Source: Gari tellinella
Lineage: Eukaryota > Mollusca > Bivalvia > Cardiida > Psammobiidae
Assembly: GCA_922989275.2 (NCBI GenBank)
Contig: OV277863.1
Span: forward strand, 48,962,999 to 49,026,998
Direction: 5' to 3'
Length of the DNA: 64,000 nt
Shown here: positions 20,385 to 31,600 of the stretch, one piece after another
Numbering within the stretch: position 1 is the stretch's first letter
How the letters are laid out: every line of letters begins with the position of its first letter
Position numbers and translations under genes: made by a program
Notes under the pieces: generated by a model
Seen by the model: only the letters and a program-made list of their open reading frames with translations
What the model was told of the DNA's origin: nothing
Database searches by the model: none

Positions 20385-20623
20385 TACAGTAGAAATTATG
20401 TTATTCTTTCCCGAAACGCAAACGAAGCGCAAACGCATTGCAATAAAATATAGACAATGACCAAATGTTGACTCTCTATTATAATCGTAAATGCGAACAG
20501 TTTGGAGCCTGATCAGACGCCGGTTTTCCCGGCGTCTGATCTGGTCCCAAACTGTTTGCAACGGAAATACTAGTTTTAGCGTAAACGCGTATATTGGGAA
20601 AGAATAACATCTTCTCCACTGTA
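20385..20623 (+). mobile_element. Family A TA MITE
   Basis: TACAGTAGAAATTATGTTAT to ACATCTTCTCCACTGTA. Core GAACAGTTTGGAGCCTGATC..GACGCCGGTTTTCCCGGCGTC. The left arm is moderately diverged. Confidence 0.87.
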
Positions 20624-20724
20624 CATGTGCCCTATTAGTCGATTGTGTATCTCAAAACCTCATTTGTCGTAAGATAGTTAAATAAGTGGTCCCTTGGAGA
20701 GATACTCAGTACAGCTATTAGAAA

Positions 20725-20953
20725 TACAGTGGAGAAGACCGTACTCTTTCCCAATAAACATGATTGCGCTAAAACAGTTCAATTGCAAACCTGTTTTGTA
20801 CCAGATTAGACCGACCTCTGATCAACCTCCAAACTGTTTGTCACTCAGATGAAAATTATATCGCCAGGACTGTCATCATTTTCTACGTTTTAATGCATTG
20901 CATCGGCATTCAGTTTCGTTTGAACGGGAAAGAATAACGGCATTTCCACTGTA
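20725..20953 (-). mobile_element. Family A TA MITE, diverged
   Basis: TACAGTGGAGAAGACCGTAC to CGGCATTTCCACTGTA. The core is shortened to TTTTGTACCAGATTAGACCG..ACCTCTGATCAACC. It lies ~100 bp from the previous copy, in opposite orientation. Confidence 0.8.
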
Positions 20954-21237
20954 CTAATACATCAAAGTTGGATCGCGCTTAACTTGTAATATATTTTTTA
21001 TTGCCAACAGCGCCGGGCGACAGCGAAACATGGTGTTGTTCATACAGCAGATGATTCTCATATTAAATACATAATAGTAAACAGAGCAGACCCTGCTAAG
21101 AGATCGCATCAAGGTCAACAGTGTTTGACGGTGATAACGCATGTGGCCTATAGGTATTTATCAGTATTTTCGCTCTGTGCATTAAGAGAAACCTACATTG
21201 TATTGACACTTCGCCATTTATAGTATCGTACAATATC

Positions 21238-21489
21238 AAATGAGAAAACATGACTTGTTGCATTGCAAACAGTGGAGATCAAGGCCAGCCGCCGCGTCTA
21301 AGACGCGGCGACTGGCCTTGATCATCACTGTTTGACACCTACATGTACGTGCATCTAAAGCATTGTATTTAGCAGCACTATAAACGGTTTTTGGCAGTAT
21401 AGACCAAACTCAGAAACAGAGTCTAGGATGACGAATGTGCTCGGTCTGTACAACATTGCAAAAGCAGGTTTTGTCACGACACGGCTCAT
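21238..21489. mobile_element. Family Q element
   Basis: Contains a near-perfect hairpin TGCAAACAGTGGAGATCAAG..GCCAGCCGCCGCGTC-TA-GACGCG and mirror. The right end GCAGGTTTTGTCACGACACG..GCTCA matches the copy at 10695. It abuts segmental-duplication copy 2. Confidence 0.75.
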
Positions 21490-21712
21490 TAATGTCAGTA
21501 TCAGCAAACATTTCTTATAAGTTCACGTGATGGCCGCTTAACTATAGAACTTTATATCTCTTGTAAAGTTCAAGTGTACAGATGAGCGGATCCAGCATAG
21601 CAGCAAAGAGGCTGAACTAGGATAAAAATCATATAACATTAAGCGATGAATCATGGATTATATTTATCCTATAACCAATACAATTCGATTTCATCTTCGG
21701 ATATTGTAAATA

Positions 21713-21738
21713 ATTTAGACTTAGATCAGACGCCGCGC
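21713..21738. repeat. Core remnant
   Basis: TTTAGACTTAGATCAGACGC..CGCG, a left core arm with no partner. Nothing else recognisable nearby. Confidence 0.45.
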
Positions 21739-23050
21739 TTTAATAATATTTTTTATCTTTTAGACGTGACGCCTTTGTAACATTGGCTATTGTAAATCAT
21801 GTAGACCTATATAAGACACAACATCTACACTGTTCATTATTTCTGGACAATCTTTATTTTGCAGGGAGAATAATAACATGCATATGATTTAAAGAATGTA
21901 TGTATGAATATTGCTGGGCATACGCCGTTATAAAATACATGTAGTTAAAAAGTTTATCTGCAGATGCGTGCAACATCGAATTTAACACAGAGGTAATCCA
22001 GTAGAGACCGGAAAAATCAGACTGAGTTCCGACAGCTCTACACATTTGCATCAACGTTCTTTAGCTCAGAAAAATAGCATCCTGCTTGCGATGCCACCTT
22101 TATGAATGCTTCAGTATCGCTCTTTGGGTTAAACACCGATTGGACATTGTTCAGACCTACATGTATCTGACATGTAATACGGATCTAATACGTATAACAT
22201 TTGTACTTGATGTATTTCAATAAAGTCATGAGTAAACAGGAAAAGTAAAGTTTGTTTGACAAGACGGGGTTTCCGTGTCAACAAGGCTGTAAATCTTTCC
22301 AAGTCGTAACAAAGACATTAGTAGCATTGTTGGTATGTGTACGCATTAGTGGCATTGTGTTCAATATAGGAAGGTCAGCGTATTTCTGGCTTTTAGAAAT
22401 GACAGCGACCGGTCGATACACTTTAGCATTTAGTTACTAGTAAAAGATCTAGGCTTACATGTCAACTACGAGTATATGTGTATTTCAACCAGCACTAACA
22501 CCGATATGAGAACACAATATTGGAATATTGGTAAAAAGACATGTATGGAAATGTACTCATTTTAAAGGTAGTGCCCTTTTGGTAGTTTAAATCCAGTTAA
22601 AGGATGTAATGTTATTCATTTAAGCTAATAACCTGATAAAGTATTGCTCTACTATAACACATCTTCAATAAACTACGCAACTTGTCTAAAGCTAAACATA
22701 TTACATTTGCATAACACTAACGGTTCAATTAAATTGTGAGCCTTCATTGATTCCGTGTCTCCGCTTGGACCTACGTCTCAGGACAATATCGGAAAGCGAT
22801 CTCAATTAACGGTCACCGTGTGGGTGTTAATTTCAACACACCTTTTACAAATCACGATTTTATTTATCCGTATAGTGACTTCAAAACTTGTTTAACATTA
22901 GGCAAAATGTGTTAATTGGTTAAATAAAACTAGTTTCAAACTCTATTTTCAGATTAGATTAACCTATGTGCTGATCTAGAAACTGTGTTTGGGATCGGGT
23001 ACGGTCACCCAAGAAATATCATACAAAGGGAAAAAAATAAAACATTCTTT

Positions 23051-23195
23051 TCAGTCAGAATGGCAAATATTTTTAAAACTGGTCAGAGGCCGATTACCTG
23101 GGGACTGATCTGCCTCCGAATTGTTTGCAGTCGAAATAAAGTTTTGCGTAAACATGTTTGTTTGGAAAGAATGACTTCTTCTAAGCCCTCTGAGA
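23051..23195 (+). mobile_element. Family A right-half remnant
   Basis: TGGTCAGAGGCCGATTACCT, GATCTGCCTCCGAATTGTTT..GCAGTCGAAATAAAGTTTTG and GGAAAGAATGACTTCTTCTA follow the A core and right arm in order. Strongly diverged. Confidence 0.5.
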
Positions 23196-23482
23196 AATAT
23201 AGATAGATCAGCGAATGTGACCGTATATCTGACAACTGTCATATATTTGACTTTATATCAAGTAAAATTTGGCGAATGGTTTAAATGATGGTATATTGTA
23301 ATAGTAGACCTTACATAAACCACACTATAGAAAATAAAACATACCGGTATTATTCTGATACTGCAATGAACCCTCCCAATGTGTCCGCTGAAAGATTTTA
23401 TTATAGATATAAAAGGGTGATCTAAAGATACTTCAGTGTTAGTCCATAAATAGTAGATCGTTTCATATGAAACAAAACATCT

Positions 23483-23723
23483 GGAGTCCGTTTCATAAAA
23501 ATTCGTACGACAAATGTTGTCGTAAGTCAAAACTTTAAAATACATTCAATTTCTGATTCTCTATCTAATCTTGTCTTGTGACATCTCCTTGGAATCGTCT
23601 TTTCAAGACGATTCCAAAAAGATGTCACACGACTGGATTAGATGGAGAAATAGATAATAATTGAGACTTTTATAATCTGATTTACGACAACATTTTTCAA
23701 ACGAATTTTTATGAAACGGGACC
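23483..23723. mobile_element. Family K foldback MITE
   Basis: GGAGTCCGTTTCATAAAAAT at the left to TTTTTATGAAACGGGACC at the right. Perfect inner hairpin GGAATCGTCTT-TTC-AAGACGATTCC within GTGACATCTCC. Close in layout to the copies at 7228 and 26356. Confidence 0.82.
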
Positions 23724-23925
23724 AAAGTCCGCAAATCGCGGCGTCTCATACGGGTATGCATGGTTTGCTGGTGTCTACCTTTGTACACGGTATGCATTAA
23801 TTGGTAAAAAACGATACGTTTATCATCTCTATTTACGAATTGTGAAAAGGGTGAATAGTCTAATATTATCTCGTGTGTCTTGACCAATGTTTATCAGATG
23901 CCACATAAGTCAGCCATAAACAACT

Positions 23926-24071
23926 GTAAAGCTCCGTTTCTACAACAACACCCAATTGGTGACAAAGAATATGTGTGTTGTTCGGAGGGAGTTGTTATAG
24001 GTCGGGATTGTAAACAGATTGAATCAAGATCAGACGTCGCGATAGGGCAGTTGTAGGGCGGGAGTACTGTA
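23926..24071 (+). mobile_element. Family C MITE with internal deletion
   Basis: AAAGCTCCGTTTCTACAACA at the left, GTTGTTCGGAGGGAGTTGTT in the arm, one core arm GAATCAAGATCAGACGTCGC, then straight to the terminus GGGCGGGAGTACTGTA. About half the usual length. Confidence 0.65.
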
Positions 24072-24536
24072 AATGCTCCGCTCTTTTCTTTTTAAACGAA
24101 TTAAACCGTTATACATAAAGTCAGTTTCTGTAAAATTTAGAGTATTATTTTTATGTCCCATCGGATCCAGAAGCCGGGTTAGTCAACTCTGATCTGCCAA
24201 GTAACCATTCTTAGTAAACATATGTCCTGACAGTGCAATGATTTCCCAATGTACCAAATGGAACCAACAGATCTGTATCGATTGTTGGTAGTGGACTGTT
24301 CTATATCGGCACGTATAACATGGTCCAAACTGACCTGACTTATAATCAATACAAATAATCTGTCTCAGGAAAGTCGCTTCATTCTTAAGTCGTTCCATCA
24401 TATATCGCCAGAAGCTTGTTATTTGTCGTACGTTGATTTGGAAATAAAGCTCACTCAGCTAATTAATAGAAAACGTTGGCTGCAGATTGATGTTAGAACG
24501 CAAAGAAGATTTCTAGATAACGGCTACGCAAATAAA

Positions 24537-24745
24537 TACAGTAAAACCTCTCTATTACGACCACTAAATTATGTTAATTATTAGGGTGTTTACGATAGGT
24601 GACCGATTAAAGCAAGGTGGCAGTGAAACAGAAAGCTCCTTTAGGAGCTTTCTTTTTCACTGTCACCTTACTTTAAGCTTTTACTTATCTATTATACAAT
24701 CAATTAGCCTTCGTTTAGTGGTCGTAATAGCGAGGTTTTACTGTA
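24537..24745. mobile_element. Family F TA MITE
   Basis: TACAGTAAAACCTCTCTATT to AGCGAGGTTTTACTGTA. Core TTAAAGCAAGGTGGCAGTGA..GAAAGCTCC-TTTA-GGAGCTTTC and mirror. Complete and well preserved. Confidence 0.9.
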
Positions 24746-24875
24746 CTGTTAATGGTGTTTAAGCCAGATGCAAGTTTAAGGAGGTGTATTATTAAAGCTG
24801 AAACCTCGTAAAATAGATTTCTATGTGAATTCATTCTTGTGTTAAGCATTAAATTTCATTAGCACACTAATACCT

Positions 24876-25050
24876 GTTGTCAACAATGATAGACATATGC
24901 AAACCGTGAAGACCCTGGTGATACGGCGCAAAGTGTGACATCTTATCGGAGTCAATACTGTCTGCTATTTTACATGAAATGGTCAGCTTAATGGACACAC
25001 ACTGAAGTGTCTTTAGACCACCCTTGTACACGTATATCTATAATCGTTGA
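24876..25050 (+). mobile_element. Family I fragment
   Basis: GCAAACCGTGAAGACCCTGG, GGAGTCAATACTGTCTGCTA, then TTTTACATGAAATGGTCAG. Similar phrases recur at 25405, 42660 and 62150. Termini not defined. Confidence 0.4.
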
Positions 25051-25107
25051 TGTAGCCGTGAAGGAAGCACATGCGGAAAGTTCATTGCAACATCAAAACT
25101 TACATTG

Positions 25108-25272
25108 GTTAAACCTTTTCCCTCACACTTCAAACGGACACTTCCAATTGATGACAATTTAGGGTGTGTTTAGGGTTATTGACAATGTTTTGCAATATGA
25201 CCAAATGTGCAGACTCTGAACATAAGACACTTTTAGAAACCCTCTGATCTGGGTATTCGTTATTTGCATGGT
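25108..25272 (+). mobile_element. Family J fragment
   Basis: TTAAACCTTTTCCCTCACAC, AACGGACACTTCCAATTGAT, then CCCTCTGATCTGGGTATTCG. The core has lost its apex. Confidence 0.6.
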
Positions 25273-25404
25273 TTAGTTTGGCATTTTATTCGTCGGCCTT
25301 CAGGAAAACTGAACATAGAAATTCATAGTAAAGTTTGTTTGAAGTAATGGTTGAATAATTTAGAAAACCGTGTATAGTTACTTTGTACATGTCGTTAAAC
25401 CAGT

Positions 25405-25528
25405 CATTACCCACTAACGTAAATTGTCCACACAATTAGACATTAGCAAAACGGCGTCTCATCAGTGTCTGTACTGTTTGTTATTTCACATGAAATGATC
25501 TACTGTATGGACAAACACGGTAGTGTCG
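25405..25528 (+). mobile_element. Family I fragment
   Basis: ACATTAGCAAAACGGCGTCT..CATCAGTGTCTGTACTGTTT and ATTTCACATGAAATGATCTA..CTGTATGGACAAACAC. Ends where a family B element begins. Confidence 0.4.
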
Positions 25529-25780
25529 TTAACCCTTTACCCCATAGAAGCGCCTTTTAGCGGATATGATTTATTCATCCGCTGAAGAAAATAGTTCCAA
25601 TTTAATCAGTAATGAATATGTATTATAGGGAATATTTTCTAAATTATAGCACATTATAGCTTAAAGCAGGCTGAAAGTAAAGCAGAATGCGCCCTAAGGC
25701 GCATTCTGCTTTACTTTCAACCTGCTTTAAGTAGTCATCTATCTTAAGTACTATAAATAGGCTATCAGGTAAAGGGTTAA
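25529..25780 (-). mobile_element. Family B TTAA MITE, complete
   Basis: TTAACCCTTTACCCCATAGA to CTATCAGGTAAAGGGTTAA. Core AAGCAGGCTGAAAGTAAAGC..AGAATGCGCC-CTAA-GGCGCATT. Almost identical in layout to the copies at 28614 and 47756. Confidence 0.93.
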
Positions 25781-26129
25781 ATGTATCCATTTATATGTAA
25801 AATGAAATATTCAAGCAAGCATAAGGGAAGAGCTCATTTATATTTCCAAGCATAAATGTGTTAAGAGTACTTTTTAGGTATTAATAAAAATTATTGTAAA
25901 GTGTTTAAATATAGATAAAACACAGCTGCGGCTCATCCAGATCCACGCTATATCTTACTCTAATGATGTTTCCAAAATGATATTTCCCAAAAGAAATGGT
26001 AGATAATTCAGCTCCTAGAATTGATACATTTTCGGACGACAGCTGTCAAGCTTGTAAAGGTTAAAGCTGCTTTGAGTACGTTTCTGGGTGATAGTGTGTA
26101 AAACGAGATATGCCATTTACATGCTTATA

Positions 26130-26275
26130 ACATACTGGACTGGAAGGCAATCATTTCAGTAGATTCGTCATATGTTATCAAATATTCAATAATGCTTTTA
26201 AGAAAGCTAGAAACCTATAACTATCCTTTCTAGACAAACCCGCAATACTGATGTTTTCCGCTTACTTTGCTGTGC
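26130..26275 (-). repeat. Dispersed duplicated segment
   Basis: Reverse complement of the 15480-15625 segment (GCTTTTAAGAAAGCTAGAAA..CCTATAACTATCC). Also carries TGGACTGGAAGGCAATCATT, matched in reverse at 62980. Confidence 0.6.
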
Positions 26276-26355
26276 ATTATCACGAATGATCGGGCGAGAT
26301 AATCTTAACGGCTACACACTTGTTCTTATTATATTGATGTCCTTCGGAACGAACT

Positions 26356-26585
26356 GGGACCCGTTTCATAAAACTTCTTACGACTAAAACGGTCGTAAGA
26401 CAAAACTTTAAAATACATTTAATTTCTGATTTTCTATCTAATCCTGTCTTGTGACAAATCTTTGGAATAATCTTTTCAAGACGATTCCAAAGAAATGTCA
26501 CAATATGTAATAATTATTATTATTATTAATTGAGATTTTTATAATCTGACAACATTTGTCGTACGAAGTTGTATGAAACGGGCCC
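26356..26585. mobile_element. Family K foldback MITE
   Basis: GGGACCCGTTTCATAAAACT to GAAGTTGTATGAAACGGGCC. The inner hairpin is slightly mutated (GGAATAATCTTTTCAAGACG). A short ATT repeat lies in the right arm. Confidence 0.82.
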
Positions 26586-27054
26586 CTGATGTATAATGGT
26601 TGGTATAGCATTATATCCATTTCACTAATATTTGACGTATATAACAACCCAAGGGTTTGTTCAGCAGAATTATATATAATGTTTCAACGGCTCCAAGCGT
26701 ATCAGCTATTTTACATTTATAAGGTTATGTTTCTATTTTCTATAAGAAATGCTAAGAATAAAAACAAAATACTGTATTTACTATATCAAATATAATGTGA
26801 TGGATGTTCTTCTTAATATGATTTTTCGTAACAATGTTAGAAGTTGCTTCAGTTAAATCCATCAAGAGAACTATTTCGTATTAAATGACCCTTAAATCAG
26901 CCGGGATTCATCTCTTATTTTCCTGTACTAATGCTTGAACTAGTAAAATTCAAGAAAATGTGAACGTTGTAAAAACAAACAACAACTGTTGTGGATGTTA
27001 ACAATAATACCCGCTGCGGCGACAACTTAAAAATTGAAATACACATGGTCCCAA

Positions 27055-27125
27055 CGTTATAAAGGAGTTGAGTCCGAGATAGTTCTCAAGCATTTGATTG
27101 ATCAGATTTGAGCTTCTGCTGAAAA
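27055..27125. repeat. Family M half copy
   Basis: GGAGTTGAGTCCGAGATAGT..TCTCAAGCATTTGATTGATC, one arm only. Confidence 0.5.
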
Positions 27126-27552
27126 AAACTTTATAACCATAGACACTGCTTTGACGATTTTGCAGATGTAAACATTTGCGAGTAATGTATTTCCTTGTGG
27201 TTTCAAATTTCCACAACTGTTTGCCCAACATATGTCGATATTGTTTAAAACATATTCGGGGCTTCTGATTGGTTGTAATGGTTTGCTGCTACAGGGAGAA
27301 ATCTTCAATTCAGCTCCCTATAGCTGGTGTCCCTTTAAATCTATCATATGGAAAAAATTCTGCTCCTGTGGCATCATTTTTTGTTTGAACTAAACAGCTG
27401 TATTAAAAACATGCCAATATCCAACAGGTTTTCGATGTGAAATGTCGCAAATATATAATTTAAATCCAATTGATGTTTTATTGATACAGGCGTCATTTTC
27501 ATCACGAGAGTATGAGTATCCCTGAGCAAACGATAATACGTTATACTGAATT

Positions 27553-27891
27553 TACAGCGTTCCCTCTCTACAACGACATCCACTGGGAGACAAAGATTTT
27601 GCTTGTTGTTCAGAGGGAGTCGTTATAGGTAGGAAAATGGACTTACATTTGCAAACAGCTTCACGCGGCGTCTGATCTGGATTTCAGCTGTTTGTCGCTC
27701 GTCGTAAAGTTTTTTTTCTAAAAATGTATATTATGTAACTTTGAGAAAAACAGCAGGCGACACTTTTAGGCAGACGACATTGCAGTCGTGAATAGGTAAG
27801 ACATAATTTTCCTATCCATGGAACTGCGACAAGGGTCGTTTTAAGGAGGGAGTCGTTGTTAGGAGGGCCGTTGAAGTGAGGGAACACTGTA
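27553..27891 (+). mobile_element. Family C TA MITE
   Basis: TACAGCGTTCCCTCTCTACA to AGTGAGGGAACACTGTA. GGAGACAAAGATT and CAGAGGGAGTCGTTATAGG are the family arm. The left core arm is reduced to AACAGCTTCACGCGGCGTCT, so the hairpin is one-sided. Confidence 0.87.
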
Positions 27892-27979
27892 TTTGATTTC
27901 CAGGCGGAAATAATAATGTTTCCCCCCATTGTAGAGATAATATTATATACGCTAAAGAAGCCTAGCAAACATGAACGTT

Positions 27980-28230
27980 TTAACTCTTTCCTCCCTGAAA
28001 CTTTAAATGGACAATTCCAGTTTCCACTTTAGTCTAGTCCATTTCTGACTTTTAAGGGTTGTTTTTGTCAATGTTTGGCATTATGACAAACAGTGAAGAC
28101 CCTGATCAGAGGGCTCCTTTCGGAGCCCTCTGATCTGGGTCTTTACTGTTTGCATAGGACAAGTGTACTATTCACATGTACACTGTTGGAAAAGGACGCC
28201 TATATGCGGGACTAGGGTTCAAAGGGTTAA
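27980..28230 (+). mobile_element. Family J TTAA MITE, best copy
   Basis: TTAACTCTTTCCTCCCTGAA to CTAGGGTTCAAAGGGTTAA. Perfect core ACAAACAGTGAAGACCCTGA..TCAGAGGGCTCC-TTTC-GGAGCC and mirror. The right arm has CATGTACACTGTTGGAAAAG. Its right TTAA is also the left TTAA of the next element. Confidence 0.93.
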
Positions 28231-28442
28231 CCATTCCACTGCCATTGCCGCCAACAATGACATTTCAAAACACAGCGCCTGATTAGTATACACACTGTTT
28301 AACAAACCTATCAATCTTTCATTAGTTCAAAAACGTGTATAACAAATTCCAAAAACAAAATCAGACGAGAACTTGAAGCAGTCGATACCACAATAGTATC
28401 TGTACTAGACGCTAATTTTCGTCATAATGGTGGTGAAAGTGT
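28227..28442 (+). mobile_element. O/P-type TTAA element abutting J
   Basis: TTAACCATTCCACTGCCATT to GGTGGTGAAAGTGTTAA. The core is reduced to CAGCGCCTGATTAGTATACA..CACTGTTTAAC. Shares the TTAA at 28227-28230 with J. Confidence 0.65.
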
Positions 28443-28499
28443 TAATCTTTAGCACGCTACGCTAGTGTTGTCAGCAAAGTTTGTCCTCTGCAGAAATGC

Positions 28500-28890
28500 G
28501 TTAAGTTGATTTCTTTGCCATCATATATAGTGCAGACAACGCTAACAATGTGGAGTCTGATTAGGCGCTTGATGCTCCAAACTGTTTGCAATCTAATTTT
28601 AGCGTGGTCGCGTTTAACCCTTTACCTGATAGCATTGTTTCTAGTATTGAAGATATGTGACTACTTAAAGCAGGTTGATAGTAAAGCAGAATGCGCCCTA
28701 AGGCGCATTCTGCTTTACTTGCAGCCTGCTTTAAGCTATTAACTGCTAGAATAAGGAAAGTATTAAATATGACATATATTCATTACGGTATAATTTGGAA
28801 CTATTTTCTTCAGCGGATGAATAAAATGAATGTGCTAAAAGTCGCTTCTATAAGGGAAAGGGTTAATAAGAAAGAATAACGTCTTCTTTA
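28500..28890 (+). mobile_element. Family A remnant split by family B
   Basis: AATGTGGAGTCTGATTAGGC, CTCCAAACTGTTTGCAATCT..AATTTTAGCGTGGTCGCGTT, then after the B element AAGAAAGAATAACGTCTTCT. Outer left arm unrecognisable. Confidence 0.65.
28614..28866 (+). mobile_element. Family B TTAA MITE nested in family A
   Basis: TTAACCCTTTACCTGATAGC to AGGGAAAGGGTTAA. The host reads CGCGTTTATTGGGAAAG in intact A copies; here CGCG-TTTAA and TTAA-TAAGAAAG flank the insert. Core AGAATGCGCC-CTAA-GGCGCATTCT. Confidence 0.92.
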
Positions 28891-28919
28891 CAGCAGCAAC
28901 TATCATCAGCATCTAAAAC

Positions 28920-28979
28920 TATTTGGTCGAGAGGAGACGTCATTTCACGCGGCGTCTCCTATACATGAACCACAATTTG
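28920..28979. repeat. Type-I core remnant
   Basis: AACTATTTGGTCGAGAGGAG..ACGTCATTTCACGCGGCGTC. The arms are unequal and no ends are visible. Confidence 0.45.
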
Positions 28980-29176
28980 CTAAACCCATTTGTGCCCACG
29001 CTCAGCCCTATTTATAGGACATAGGCAAACAGTGTAGACTCTGATTAGAATCTATACTGTTTGCTGATAGGAAATTCAATGCAAAACAAAACGAAAATGA
29101 TTGTTTAGATCAGGCACCATATTAGAACTAATCCAATATGTAAGCATGGAGGAGTTCACTTGGCAGATATGGATTA
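28980..29176 (+). mobile_element. Family H MITE lacking its apex
   Basis: CTAAACCCATTTGTGCCCAC to AGATATGGATTAA. The core is only AACAGTGTAGACTCTGATTA..GAATCTATACTGTTTGC; the GC-rich apex is missing while both outer arms are kept. Confidence 0.8.
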
Positions 29177-29295
29177 AGAAATATCAAAAAGCTGTGAATT
29201 GGTGGAGCCGAAATTTGATTAGATGATATATTATATCCATACAGTCTGCTAAATGTAATGAATACATTTTTTGTTGGAGACTAACGGACTAGTGT

Positions 29296-29547
29296 TTAAC
29301 CCTTTACCTCATGAAAGCGACTTTTAGCGTATCTCATTTATTCCTCCGCTGAAAAAAATAGTTCCAGTTTATACCCTCATGAACAATTACAGTAACACAT
29401 ATTTTATATAGCCTAGCAGATGGTTGTTTAAAGCAGGCTGAAAGTAAAGCAGAATGTGCCTTAAGGCACATTCTGCTTTACTTTCAACCTGCTTTAAGTG
29501 ATCACTTGTATTTAATGTTATATACGGGTTATTGGGTAAAGGGTTAA
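29296..29547 (-). mobile_element. Family B TTAA MITE, complete
   Basis: TTAACCCTTTACCTCATGAA to ATTGGGTAAAGGGTTAA. Perfect core AGAATGTGCC-TTAA-GGCACATTCT. Directly followed by a family R copy. Confidence 0.93.
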
Positions 29548-29770
29548 ATAAATACGAAAGACTCAAGCAGGAAACGTAACACAAACAATACACCCACCTC
29601 TCAAGCAGAACACACACACACAGTCATACCACAACAAACACACACACACACACACGCGCAATACAATTCCTACATCTACACATTAAATAGAAAACAACAC
29701 GCAAGACAAACATAAAGCAAAGTGAATATAGGAGCCCGCCTTGGTACGGTCAGTAGCAATCAATAATTAG
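29548..29770 (-). mobile_element. Family R retroelement, 5'-truncated copy 1
   Basis: Same 3' terminus as the copies at 53691 and 59705 (TAAATACGAAAGACTCAAGC on the plus strand) and the same body, including a CA-repeat tract and CCGCCTTGGTACGGTCAGTA. It stops at about 29770, far short of the coding region present at 54.35 kb. Confidence 0.8.
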
Positions 29771-30189
29771 CAACCTCTAATATCAAGAACCTCTCTCACG
29801 CATGTAGAATTTTCTGTTTTCGGCGCATGGTGAATCGATAACGTACAATCGTTATAAGACAGACAAAATTACCATAAAACCAACTATCTACATTAATATT
29901 CAAAAAGCCATTATTTGGCATGGCAAAGAGGGGTATTAAACCAGCATGACTATAAATCTCATATCCTACACGCTCTCCGGCCGAAATATCAGCTGCTAGA
30001 AGGTCGTGTGCAAAAATTAATGTTAAAAAAATAAAATCATTTCATATTTTAACCTGGCGAAGCTGAAGGGTGGGTCAGTTTTTATCAAGATCATATACTG
30101 AGAAACTCATCATCTGATTTAGGTTAATTCGGTTTGTCAAAGACAAGCAAGGTATGGTCGGCATTGCAAAGATATTCCCCTTCTCTGCC
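29771..30189. other. No feature recognised
   Basis: AT-rich DNA without clear repeat signatures. A 72-residue minus-strand frame at 30075-30293 overlaps the next element and has no recognisable domain. Confidence 0.5.
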
Positions 30190-30391
30190 TTATCCAGAAT
30201 ACAAAAGTTTTTGCAAACATTTTGGTTCCTGATCAGACGCCGCGCAACGCGTCGTCTAATCAGGAACCAAATTGTGTTTGCCACAGGTTTCAATGTTCCT
30301 CAAGTCAAAGTAACTAAAATTTAAACTCGAAAAAATAAAGGCAGACATCACTTGTTTATAACTGATGACGTCATGGCAGTTAAGGGCTTAA
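30190..30391 (+). mobile_element. Family O MITE, left end decayed
   Basis: Core TTGCAAACATTTTGGTTCCT..GATCAGACGCCGCG-CAACG-CGTCG and mirror; then AAAGGCAGACATCACTTGTT and TGACGTCATGGCAGTTAAGG. Right end O-like. Confidence 0.7.
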
Positions 30392-30851
30392 AAATAACGC
30401 CGTGCATGCCTGAAAATGCTGCTGTAAATCAAGTGAGACGCTATGTTATTGTGTGATAGACTTTTGTAGGCACACTACTGTAGTATTCAGTAAATACGAG
30501 TATGTCAGTATTTATTTTGTTTGGGAAATTTTCCTCTGAAACAAAATAGTAATATAAACGGTATATATGTATATGACAAAATCATCATTTACATAATTAT
30601 GGACGATTTCTCATAAAAATTCTATAGCAATGTTAACCCATTTACCACTTAGTTGCACGAGTCATTTTCAAGCTGTGTACTAGTGAAGTGTTAGAAATAT
30701 TTAGTCAAAGTTTGCAATGTCATGTTAAAGTATATTTATAAACCGACCCTTAATGGTCAGTAAATTTACTACACCTAGTAGGATACATAAGTTGGTCAAT
30801 ATGAACTGGCGACCAAACTCGGAGCTACTCGGCATCTGGCCCCAAGGTAAC

Positions 30852-30988
30852 AAAGCTTTTGAGTTGAGTCTGAAATCGTTCTAAAGTATTTGATAAGTAA
30901 AATTTGAGTTTTTGCTGAGCAAAATCTCAAATCTGACCTTTGAAATGCTTGGAACGATTTCGGACTCATTTCAAAAGCTTTATAAACT
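30852..30988. repeat. Family M foldback repeat
   Basis: AAAGCTTTTGAGTTGAGTCT to TCATTTCAAAAGCTTTATAA. Arms of about 60 bp meeting at TTTTTGCTGAGCAAAATC. A good full copy. Confidence 0.8.
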
Positions 30989-31600
30989 AATCCAAAGAAA
31001 TGCCTTGATGCAGCCATTTTTGAAAGTGGCTGCCACGGGTGACATTTGACATCTTTAAAAGGTTTATAATGATGTCTAGAATGTATGTGCTAAACTTCAT
31101 CCTTTTATTATAAAATGTACGATTGTTCCACATTTGAGCACTTATCCGTTGGACTACTTGGACCCTGATCATATTACAAACATAAAACTCATATCGATGC
31201 TTATTCTTTCAAAATTCTTATAATTATTTAACTTTGAAAATAAATGCATACGGTATTTTAAAATAGAAGTTATCCTGACGGTGCATAATGGATGCAAATG
31301 TTTTTCGCAAAAGCTTACTTTAACAATTAAAAAAAAACTCGAGATCAGAACGTTAAGGAAACTGTCTATGCTTTCATGTTTGGCATTGTGGTTTGAAGTT
31401 AACGGAAAACTATAAATAGTTTCGTTAACTACATGATCACATTCTGTCCGTTAATTATTCGGTTTACTGTAACAAAAGACGCTTATTTATATTTATACGT
31501 ATTGATAAAGGATTAGCTTATATTTTTATAGGTTGATTAGATAACCCCTTACAGTTGCCATCATCATAAGGGGCAGCTGTAGTTCATTAACAAGCATTGT

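Larger units (their letters stand above)
21490..24500 (+). repeat. Segmental duplication, copy 2
   Basis: Collinear with 7062-11530, with offsets of about 14.4 kb falling to 13.0 kb. The drift is explained by different MITE insertions in each copy. Short open frames in this interval (for example at 22252 and 24183) do not match one another as proteins, so I see no conserved coding. Confidence 0.7.

Noticed and set aside
29590..29660. CA-repeat as an independent microsatellite locus
   Set aside because: The same CA tract lies at the same place in the other two R copies, so it belongs to the retroelement 3' UTR.
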